NCBI GenBank assembly: GCA_964342805.1
Contig: CAYFHQ010000148.1
Span: forward strand, 1-7,121
Origin: CAYFHQ01 sp964342805
Lineage (GTDB): Bacteria; Bacillota; Clostridia; Peptostreptococcales; Acidaminobacteraceae
Length of the DNA stretch: 7,121 bases
Direction: 5' to 3'
Shown: positions 1 through 5,351 of the stretch, one piece after another
Layout: every line of letters begins with the position of its first letter
Numbering within the stretch: position 1 is the first letter of the stretch
Notes under the pieces: model-generated
Databases searched by the model: none
Told to the model about the DNA's origin: nothing
The model's input: the letters and a program-made list of their open reading frames with translations, nothing else
Translations under genes and position numbers: made by a program

Positions 1-292
1 CTTGGACCAGGAGATCCCCCACGGTGTAGCTGTGGAAATCCAGTCCATGAAAAAGCGCCCCAAAAAGGACATCGTTGATATCGAAGCCAACATCATTTGT
101 GAGAGAGACTCGCACAAAGGGATTATTATTGGCAAGAACGGTCGAAAGCTGAAAGGCGTTGGAAAGAGTGCCCGGGAGGATATTGAACGGCTTCTGGGTT
201 CCAAAGTTTTCCTTGAGTTATGGGTTAAAGTCCGTCCAGGTTGGCGTGACAATGACCTCCAACTGAAGAACTTTGGCTACCGCGACCAGTAA
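1..292 (+). CDS. era: GTPase Era, C-terminal KH-domain fragment (5' end outside window)
   Basis: This is the last ~96 residues of Era, the GTPase that binds 16S rRNA near its 3' end and acts in 30S subunit maturation. The G domain lies to the left of the window. What remains is the type II KH RNA-binding domain: an opening IPHGVAVEI strand, a CERDSHKGIIIGKNG segment with the GxxG loop as GKNG (fragment residues 44-47), then GSKVFLELWVKVRPGWR, which is near-invariant in Era. The frame runs in from the left edge, so the TTG at base 2 should not be taken as a start. The stop is TAA at 290-292. Era normally sits just before recO in Firmicutes, but here mgtE lies between them, 40 nt downstream with no terminator in the gap, so era and mgtE are probably co-transcribed. 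The identification is firm; only the 5' part is missing. Confidence 0.95.
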   Translation, partial: LDQEIPHGVAVEIQSMKKRPKKDIVDIEANIICERDSHKGIIIGKNGRKLKGVGKSAREDIERLLGSKVFLELWVKVRPGWRDNDLQLKNFGYRDQ

Positions 293-332
293 TTGACAAC
301 TTGCTCATTCCCTTGCGAGGTGGAGGTGCCCC

Positions 333-1712
333 ATGCAAAAGCTATTTGAAAAGGGCTTTGATGCCGTACTTGGCCAGGTTGAACTCTGGCTGGCGGAAGG
401 AAACAATGAGCAACTGTCCAATTTAATCGACGACGCCTATCCCCAAGATATTGCTGAAATCCTGGAGGAGTTAGACGAAGCAGAGCGGAACGCTTTCTTC
501 AAGCTGATTCCTCCAGAAAAAGCGGCCGAGGTTATGGAAGAGCTGGACACAGAGGACTTCTCTGAGATCCTGCGTACCCTGACCCTCGAAAAGAAAGAAG
601 CCATTCTTGATGACATGGCCGACGACGATATCGTTGACCACCTGATGGAACTGGACGAAAAGCGACAAAAGGAAATCATTTCTTATCTGGATTCCGATGA
701 CGCGGCTGATGTCCGTGAACTTCTGGTTTACGAGGAGGACACCGCCGGCGGGATCATGACCAAGGACTATGTGGTCTTAAAAAAGGACTATTCCATAGCC
801 AAGGCCATAAGCAAGCTCCGGGCCACAGCACCGGAAGCTGAGACCATTTACTATGTATTTGTAATCGACCGGGGCAATAAACTGGTTGGCGTCATTTCTC
901 TGAGGGAACTGATTGTTGCCAAAGAAGAAACCGTGATTGAGCAGATCATGAATGACAATGTCATTTATGTGAATGTCAACGACGACCAGGAAGAGGTTGC
1001 ACGGGTCGTTTCCAAATACGATTTACTTGCAGTCCCCGTAGTTGATGACCAGGGACAACTCCAAGGGATCATCACCGTCGATGATATTATCGACGTTATT
1101 GAAGAAGAGGCGACAGAGGACATCCTTAAGTTTGCCGGCTCCTCGGAGCTAGAGGACATCGAAGAGGACCGCTTTTTTAGGAAAGTGGGTTATTCCATCC
1201 GGTCCAGACTGCCATGGTTGATCGTGACCATATTTGGGGGACTTCTGAGTGCCTCCGTGGTCAGCGGCTTCCAAAACACCTTGGACGCCAATGCGACCTT
1301 GGCCATGTTCATGCCCATTTTGGCTGGCATGGGCGGCAATGTAGGAACCCAGTCCTCAACCCTAACGGTCCGGGCCATCGCCATGGGCTACATTGAAGGA
1401 ATGGAAGCCCTGAGGACCATTGGCCATGAAGTCTTGACAGGCCTCCTGGTGGGCCTTGTGTGTAGTGGTATCGTAGGGGTCACTTCCTTGTTTTTGGGAG
1501 GCGACATGATGTTGGCCGTAATTGTAGGCCTGGCCATGTGGGCCAACATGGTGACGGCAGCGACCATAGGCACCATTGTACCCTTGGTCTTTAAAAAGGT
1601 AGGGGTGGACCCAGCGGTTGCTTCTGCGCCCTTTATCACCACGACGGTGGATATCACAGGCTTGACCATTTACTTCACCTTGGCCACCCTCATGATGAAG
1701 TCCCTCATGTAG
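333..1712 (+). CDS. mgtE: Magnesium transporter MgtE
   Basis: MgtE is a dimeric inner-membrane Mg2+ channel gated by cytosolic Mg2+. At 459 residues it has the usual length. The order seen is: an acidic, helical MgtE N-domain (about residues 20-130, with repeated PEKAAEVMEELD-like units); two CBS domains (about 135-200 and 201-262; EEDTAGGIMTKDYV opens the first); an acidic linker corresponding to the plug helix (about 262-285); then about five membrane helices (about 292-456). The pore signature is present: GMGGNVGTQSS at 332-342 and FITTTVDITGL at 434-444. Its Asp440 should correspond to the conserved pore aspartate of Thermus MgtE. The ATG at 333 has GGAGG six bases upstream. MgtE is not a usual member of the era-recO cluster. 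No room exists for an M-box riboswitch in the 40-nt gap before it, so no Mg2+-responsive leader is visible and regulation may rest on protein gating. Confidence 0.97.
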   Translation: MQKLFEKGFDAVLGQVELWLAEGNNEQLSNLIDDAYPQDIAEILEELDEAERNAFFKLIPPEKAAEVMEELDTEDFSEILRTLTLEKKEAILDDMADDDIVDHLMELDEKRQKEIISYLDSDDAADVRELLVYEEDTAGGIMTKDYVVLKKDYSIAKAISKLRATAPEAETIYYVFVIDRGNKLVGVISLRELIVAKEETVIEQIMNDNVIYVNVNDDQEEVARVVSKYDLLAVPVVDDQGQLQGIITVDDIIDVIEEEATEDILKFAGSSELEDIEEDRFFRKVGYSIRSRLPWLIVTIFGGLLSASVVSGFQNTLDANATLAMFMPILAGMGGNVGTQSSTLTVRAIAMGYIEGMEALRTIGHEVLTGLLVGLVCSGIVGVTSLFLGGDMMLAVIVGLAMWANMVTAATIGTIVPLVFKKVGVDPAVASAPFITTTVDITGLTIYFTLATLMMKSLM

Positions 1713-1761
1713 GCTGTCAATTGGAAGGCCACAGGGTTTATAGGGTCTTTGTCTTGGCTTG

Positions 1762-1791
1762 TTGAATGACAATGAACCTATGTTTTACAAT
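1762..1791 (+). promoter_or_regulatory. Candidate sigma-A promoter for recO
   Basis: A TTGAAT box (1762-1767) and a TACAAT box (1786-1791) are separated by 18 bp. They match four and five of six consensus positions. Transcription would begin near 1798 and give a leader of about 100 nt that contains the hairpin at 1810-1840. The gap between mgtE and recO shows no convincing terminator, so read-through from mgtE is also possible. This is inferred from sequence match only. Confidence 0.35.
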
Positions 1792-1809
1792 CTAATCGAA
1801 ATCTAATAC

Positions 1810-1840
1810 GAGAATTTGTCTTCTTTTTAGGCAAATTCTC
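1810..1840 (+). other. AT-rich hairpin in the recO leader
   Basis: GAGAATTTG (1810-1818) and CAAATTCTC (1832-1840) are perfect inverted repeats. A following T·G and C-G pair extend the stem to 11 bp around a T-rich nine-base loop. No T tract follows on either strand, so it is not a canonical intrinsic terminator. It could be an RNA-stabilising leader hairpin or a protein-binding palindrome; the sequence does not decide. Confidence 0.45.
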
Positions 1841-1901
1841 ATACTTATATACACGGGAAATGGCCTGCGAAAGTGGCCAATAGCAAAGGATGTGAGGCTT
1901 C

Positions 1902-2651
1902 ATGTTCTTCCGAACCGACGCAATAGTCCTCCGAAAGACAAAATTGTCTGATTCTAATTTGATTCTAACCCTTTTCACAAAAAAGTCCGGTAAAATGGAA
2001 GCAGTAGCACAGGGAGGTAGAAATCCACGATCTCGGCTCAACGCCGGGTCCCAACCTTTTGTGTTCGGTCAATACGATATCAATACCGGCGACAATTACA
2101 ACTACATCAACAACATTGAACTGAAGGATAGTTTTTATCACATCCGTGATGATCTGGGCAAGCTGGCCTACGGGTCCTGGTTTTTGGAACTGACGGAAGC
2201 CAGCATAGTAACAGGGGAGACCAATCATCGATTATTCGAAGCCTTGCTCGAAACTGTTAACGTACTCGCCACCACGGAAGTGCCACCGGACGTTCTTAAG
2301 GTAGCCTTTGAACTGAAATGCCTTGACTCTCAGGGTCTTCGACCCGAACTGAGGCACTGTGTCAGCTGTCAAGCGACAGGCGACCAGAAATGGCGGTTCA
2401 GTATGGCTGAAGGCGGGCTCATATGTGAGTCCTGTGCACCCAAGTACCCCGACCTTTATGTCATTGGAAAGACCCTACCCAAGATCATGATGTACATGTT
2501 GCTAAAAGATATGCGGGTCATTGGAAAAACACAATTCCATGATTCATATATCCGTAAATTGGATACAATATTGTATAAGTACATTCTCCACCATTACGAC
2601 CGAAAAGGTTTTAAGAGTCACGGATTTCTTGAGGCTTTGAGAGACTTATAA
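1902..2651 (+). CDS. recO: DNA repair protein RecO
   Basis: RecO is the mediator that, with RecR, loads RecA onto SSB-coated single-stranded DNA in the RecFOR pathway and anneals complementary strands. The 249 residues fit the family. An OB-fold start (MFFRTDAIVLRKTKLSDSN, then LTLFTKKSGKMEAVAQGGR) occupies about residues 1-80, followed by a helical domain. A four-cysteine zinc site is visible at C153/C156 and C175/C178 (CVSC...CESC). The family's GLRPEL stretch just before the zinc knuckle is present at 145-150. The ATG at 1902 is preceded by AAGGA and GTGAGG stretches within 16 bases, a moderate ribosome binding site. The gene ends in tandem TAATAA stops, and the next gene begins 15 nt later, so the two are likely one operon. 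Its presence next to era (apart from mgtE) fits the Firmicutes cluster. Confidence 0.96.
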   Translation: MFFRTDAIVLRKTKLSDSNLILTLFTKKSGKMEAVAQGGRNPRSRLNAGSQPFVFGQYDINTGDNYNYINNIELKDSFYHIRDDLGKLAYGSWFLELTEASIVTGETNHRLFEALLETVNVLATTEVPPDVLKVAFELKCLDSQGLRPELRHCVSCQATGDQKWRFSMAEGGLICESCAPKYPDLYVIGKTLPKIMMYMLLKDMRVIGKTQFHDSYIRKLDTILYKYILHHYDRKGFKSHGFLEALRDL

Positions 2652-2666
2652 TAAGGAGTGATATTT

Positions 2667-3269
2667 ATGTCAGTAACATTAGAAAAGGTAGACGAGGTTC
2701 GCAATCGTACAGGTGCCAGCTACGGCGAGGCAAAAGAAGCATTAACATTCACAGAAGGTGACGTCCTTGAAGCCGTTATTTACATTGAGCAGATGCGCTC
2801 TGGCGAAGGGAAAAAGGACTCCGTGAAGGACGACCTGTCCGATATGGGTAACGAGATCATCGAAAAGTTGAAGGAACTGGTTAAGCAAGGCCAGGTAACA
2901 CGCATTCTCCTTAGAAAAGACGACAAGAACGTCCTTGACGTTCCTGTGGTAGCAGGAGCAGTGGGTGCCCTGATCTTTACAGGTGCAACAACGGTAGGTA
3001 TTATTGCTGCCTTGGCAACTGGCTGTGACCTATACATCGTTAAAGAAGACGGTGAGCAAATTGATATCCGGGAAGTCATGAAAGACACCTACGAAAATGC
3101 CAAAGACAAGGTGAAGGATATCAAGGACAAGTTTGAGCAAGAAGAGACTATTCACACGTCAGAAATGCATGAAGATGTCGAGGAAGAAGACATTGAGCGC
3201 GTTGTTGTGGAAGAAGTAATTGTGAAGGTGAAAGAAGAGCAGAAGGTTGACGAAAAACCTGAAGAATAG
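2667..3269 (+). CDS. DUF4342-family protein with TS-N/UBA-like N-terminus
   Basis: This is a 200-residue protein of unknown function. Residues 1-42 (LEKVDEVRNRTGASYGEAKEAL, then a GDVLEAVIYI helix) look like the three-helix TS-N/UBA fold best known from elongation factor Ts. Residues about 58-127 match DUF4342: a helix ending in QGQVTRILLRKDDKNVL, a VPVVAGAVGAL strand, then a glycine/alanine-rich hydrophobic stretch (TTVGIIAALATGCDLYIV) that could touch or insert in a membrane. The tail (130-200) is highly charged, first Lys/Asp/Glu helical, then very acidic, and probably coiled or disordered. An in-frame GTG nine bases upstream is part of the AAGGAG ribosome binding site (2653-2658), so ATG 2667 is the start. 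It lies 15 nt after recO. Domain assignments are by recognition; I cannot give a biochemical role. The gene ends just before the glyS promoter and shows no terminator of its own. Confidence 0.85.
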   Translation: MSVTLEKVDEVRNRTGASYGEAKEALTFTEGDVLEAVIYIEQMRSGEGKKDSVKDDLSDMGNEIIEKLKELVKQGQVTRILLRKDDKNVLDVPVVAGAVGALIFTGATTVGIIAALATGCDLYIVKEDGEQIDIREVMKDTYENAKDKVKDIKDKFEQEETIHTSEMHEDVEEEDIERVVVEEVIVKVKEEQKVDEKPEE

Positions 3270-3289
3270 CATTTGACTGCTTTTGACGG

Positions 3290-3318
3290 TTGCGTGGTGC
3301 TGGGTCTTGTGTTACAAT
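3290..3318 (+). promoter_or_regulatory. Promoter of the glyS T-box leader
   Basis: A TACAAT -10 box (3313-3318) is preceded by TG one base upstream (3310-3311), forming an extended -10. A weaker TTGCGT box (3290-3295) sits at the ideal 17-bp spacing. Transcription would start near 3325, just before the T-box stem I region, which supports the assignment. A better-looking TTGACG at 3283-3288 is too far away (24 bp). Confidence 0.55.
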
Positions 3319-3344
3319 ACAAAAAAACCTAGCAGTCACATGAC

Positions 3345-3540
3345 TGGCGTGCGTTGATGAAGAGGAGTACTTCAGGACTTGTTTGTAGAGAGCTGACGGT
3401 TGGTGAGAGTCAGTAGCAAACCTGGGGGAAGGGAGCTTCGGAGCAATACAAAATTAAGGTGGGTGCCTCGCACCAACCAGGGTGGAACCGCGGAAGTACC
3501 TTTCGTCCCTGACTAACAGTCAGGGATGAAAGGTTTTTTA
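3345..3540 (+). ncRNA. T-box riboswitch (tRNA-Gly-sensing leader of glyS)
   Basis: This leader senses uncharged tRNA-Gly and lets transcription continue into glyS. Visible parts in order: a stem I start with the kink-turn-like TTGATGAAGA (about 3354-3363) and AGTA loop (3366-3369); the distal arm with AGAGAG, then CTGAC...GTCAG around GGTTGGTGA; the returning strand CAAACC; the specifier loop GAA-G-GGA-G at 3428-3435; a small hairpin GGTGC-ctc-GCACC (3462-3474); the T-box AGGGTGGAACCGCG (3479-3492); and the terminator. The bulge TGGA (3483-3486) is what pairs with a UCCA tRNA end, and tRNA-Gly carries U73. AGGG at 3479-3482 can pair with CCCT at 3507-3510 to form the antiterminator, which excludes the terminator stem. 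The specifier reads GGA by spacing from GAA, or GGG one base earlier; both are glycine codons. No stem II/pseudoknot is evident, as is known for glycine T-boxes. Ends are approximate. Confidence 0.95.
3498..3539 (+). terminator. T-box-controlled intrinsic terminator
   Basis: A 17-bp stem (3498-3514 with 3518-3534, one G·U pair) closes on an AAC loop and is followed at once by six T, then more T-rich sequence to 3548. Its 5' arm contains the CCCT needed by the antiterminator, so the two folds are mutually exclusive. This is the off-state of the glyS leader. Confidence 0.93.
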
Positions 3541-3578
3541 TATTTTTTGCTACATTCGAGCATAAGGAGGAAAAACAC

Positions 3579-4967
3579 ATGGGTACACCAATTACCATGG
3601 ACAAGATCGTGTCCATAGCCAAAAACAGAGGTTTTGTATTCCAGGGCTCTGAAGTTTACGGCGGCCTGGCCAACACTTGGGACTACGGTCCACTGGGTGT
3701 TGAATTGAAAAACAATGTAAAAAAAGCATGGTGGAAGAAGTTCGTACAAGAGTCTCCATACAATGTGGGTCTAGACTCCGCCATTTTAATGAACCCACAA
3801 ACTTGGGTAGCGTCCGGTCACGTAGGTGGTTTCTCAGACCCCCTCATGGACTGTCGTGAGTGTAAGTCTCGCTTCCGGGCAGACCAACTCATTGAAGAAT
3901 ACCTGGAAAAGAAGGGCAAGCCAGAAGTTGTTGACGGTTGGTCCAACGAGCAAATGGCCACTTTCATTGACGAAAACGGCATTAAGTGTCCATCCTGTGG
4001 CAACAAGAACTTCACAGACATCCGTCAGTTCAACCTCATGTTTAAGACCTTCCAGGGTGTAACAGACGACACAAGCGCAGAAATCTACATGCGTCCTGAG
4101 ACGGCCCAGGGTATTTTCGTAAACTTTAAAAACGTTCAGCGGGCTGCCCGTAAAAAGGTGCCTTTCGGCATTGGTCAAATCGGTAAATCCTTCCGTAACG
4201 AAATCACACCAGGTAACTTCACCTTCCGTACCCGTGAGTTCGAGCAAATGGAATTGGAATTCTTCTGTAAGCCTGGTTCTGACTTAGAATGGTTTGACTA
4301 CTGGAAGTCCTACTGCATGAACTGGCTCCTGTCCCTGAACATGACCCAGGACCATGTTAAGTTCCGTGACCACGGTGAAGAAGAACTGTCCCATTACTCC
4401 AACGCAACAACAGACATTGAGTTCAAATTCCCATTTGGTTGGGGTGAACTTTGGGGTATTGCAGACCGTACAGACTTTGACCTCAAGCGCCACATGGACC
4501 ACTCTGGCAAGGACCTGAGCTACGTGGACCCAACAACAAATGAGAAGTATGTTCCATTTGTTATCGAGCCATCCCTAGGTGCTGACCGAGTAACCCTGGC
4601 CTTCCTAATTGATGCCTACCATGACGAAGTTCTTGAAGACGGTTCAGAGCGTTCAGTAATGAAGTTCCACCCAGCCCTGGCACCATTCAAGGCAGCGGTA
4701 TTCCCACTGTCCAAAAAGCTTGATGAAGAAGCCATCAAGGTATTTGAACTCCTTGCCAAGCACTTTAACGTGGACTACGACACAGCTGGTTCCATTGGTA
4801 AGCGTTACCGTCGTCATGACGAAATTGGTACGCCATTCTGCATCACCTTTGACTTTGAGTCTGGTGAGGACGCGTCAGTAACCGTACGTGACCGTGACAC
4901 CATGGAGCAGGAACGGGTGAAGATCGAAGACCTGGTGGACTACATTGGTTCTAAGGTGGCATTTTAG
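3579..4967 (+). CDS. glyS: Glycine--tRNA ligase (single-chain, homodimeric type)
   Basis: The enzyme charges tRNA-Gly with glycine using ATP in the cytosol. At 462 residues it is the class II alpha2 type shared with archaea, eukaryotes and many Gram-positives, not the alpha2-beta2 GlyQ/GlyS pair. Visible marks: the ANTWDYGPLG N-terminus (31-40); a zinc knuckle C92-x2-C95 and C137-x2-C140; RPETAQG (172-178); motif 2 FRNE (205-208) with FTFRTREFEQME; motif 3 GADRVTL (334-340) with Arg337; and a C-terminal anticodon-binding domain starting at HPALAPFKAAVFPL (364-377). The ATG at 3579 has a strong AAGGAGG eight bases upstream; a second in-frame ATG at 3597 lacks one. Codon choice is clearly biased (CGT for Arg, CCA for Pro, AAC, GGT), more than in its neighbours, as expected for a highly expressed gene. 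Control is by the T-box leader, and a terminator lies at 5121-5174. Confidence 0.97.
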   Translation: MGTPITMDKIVSIAKNRGFVFQGSEVYGGLANTWDYGPLGVELKNNVKKAWWKKFVQESPYNVGLDSAILMNPQTWVASGHVGGFSDPLMDCRECKSRFRADQLIEEYLEKKGKPEVVDGWSNEQMATFIDENGIKCPSCGNKNFTDIRQFNLMFKTFQGVTDDTSAEIYMRPETAQGIFVNFKNVQRAARKKVPFGIGQIGKSFRNEITPGNFTFRTREFEQMELEFFCKPGSDLEWFDYWKSYCMNWLLSLNMTQDHVKFRDHGEEELSHYSNATTDIEFKFPFGWGELWGIADRTDFDLKRHMDHSGKDLSYVDPTTNEKYVPFVIEPSLGADRVTLAFLIDAYHDEVLEDGSERSVMKFHPALAPFKAAVFPLSKKLDEEAIKVFELLAKHFNVDYDTAGSIGKRYRRHDEIGTPFCITFDFESGEDASVTVRDRDTMEQERVKIEDLVDYIGSKVAF

Positions 4968-5043
4968 TCACGATTTTAATCCAGTGCACAGAAGACTACC
5001 TGTCTAGCTCAGCCTGGTTCAGGTTGAATACTCATGGGTAACT

Positions 5044-5061
5044 GATATTGTGCAACACATA
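5044..5061 (+). repeat. Copy 1 of an 18-bp direct repeat, possible operator
   Basis: GATATTGTGCAACACATA here matches the copy at 5328-5345 at 17 of 18 positions. ATACTC also precedes both copies (10 nt and 6 nt upstream). The core TGTG-CAA-CACA is a short palindrome, as protein sites often are. A weak TTGAAT (5024-5029) / TATTGT (5046-5051) promoter, 16-bp spaced, would overlap it. The operator role is inferred from the second copy's position. Confidence 0.5.
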
Positions 5062-5120
5062 TCCCAACAAGTAAGCCAGTTTCCCAAAAGGGAAGCCACA
5101 TAATTGAATAACTGAAAGTC

Positions 5121-5174
5121 AATCCGGTGTAGGGGGGCATGGATCATTGCACCTCACACCGGATTTGCCTTTTT
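5121..5174 (+). terminator. Intrinsic terminator after glyS
   Basis: AATCCGGTGT (5121-5130) pairs perfectly with ACACCGGATT (5156-5165), a 10-bp GC-rich stem. It may extend inward by AGG/CCT across a bulged C. TGCCTTTTT follows to 5174. The loop is long (25 nt). It ends either the glyS transcript or a small RNA starting within the gap. Confidence 0.8.
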
Positions 5175-5285
5175 GCAATGCGTAAACGAAACATCATGGG
5201 TAATAATTAACAATCTGGGTAACATTAATGGGAACGACACTCAAATAAAGTGCACTATAAAAATTAAATAGTACATCATAAATGC

Positions 5286-5314
5286 TATACAAGACCAACT
5301 AATGCATGTATAAT
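5286..5314 (+). promoter_or_regulatory. Promoter of the ccpN-like gene
   Basis: A perfect TATAAT (5309-5314) and TATACA (5286-5291) are spaced 17 bp, predicting a start near 5321. The ATG at 5313 falls inside the -10 box, so it cannot be the translation start of a transcript from this promoter. The 18-bp repeat at 5328-5345 sits at about +8 to +25, a repressing position, suggesting autoregulation. Confidence 0.65.
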
Positions 5315-5327
5315 GATACTCGATACG

Positions 5328-5345
5328 GATATAGTGCAACACATA
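5328..5345 (+). promoter_or_regulatory. Copy 2 of the 18-bp repeat, candidate operator of the ccpN-like gene
   Basis: GATATAGTGCAACACATA lies immediately downstream of the predicted transcription start and just ahead of the GTG start at 5352. It differs from the copy at 5044-5061 by one base. Read on the opposite strand, TGTGTTGCAC resembles the B. subtilis CcpN site consensus as I remember it. Binding by the adjacent regulator is inferred. Confidence 0.5.
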
Positions 5346-5351
5346 AATGGG

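Larger units (their letters stand above)
4968..5285 (+). other. Gene-free region after glyS: hairpins, terminator, repeat element
   Basis: No convincing protein gene is present in 4968-5351. Before the terminator several small pairings are visible: TGCACA (4985-4990) with TGTGCA (5049-5054), enclosing AGAC/GTCT (4993-5004), a 6-bp hairpin AGCCTG-gtt-CAGGTT (5011-5025) and TACT/GGTA (5029-5040). TTCCC-aaaa-GGGAA (5081-5094) lies further on. After the terminator the DNA is AT-rich and leads to the regulator's promoter. The pairings could be glyS 3' UTR structure or part of a small RNA gene. I do not recognise a known RNA family. Confidence 0.4.

Noticed and set aside
1362..1772. Minus-strand open frame of 136 codons opposite the end of mgtE
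   Set aside because: It is His/Gly/Gln-rich shadow sequence antisense to the MgtE membrane domain, with no supporting promoter.
2658..2666. GTG start for the DUF4342 gene
   Set aside because: The GTG is part of the AAGGAG ribosome binding site; ATG 2667 is at the proper spacing and gives a typical N-terminus.
3834..4247. Minus-strand open frame of 137 codons opposite glyS
   Set aside because: It arises from the strongly biased codons of glyS on the other strand and has no recognisable domain.
4985..5054. tRNA-like cloverleaf after glyS
   Set aside because: Stem and loop lengths do not fit a tRNA, and no T-loop (GTTCRANNC) or D-loop signature is at the right place.
5139..5210. 23-codon frame beginning ATG in the terminator loop
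   Set aside because: The G run before it is only one base from the ATG, and the frame runs through the terminator stem, so translation is unlikely.
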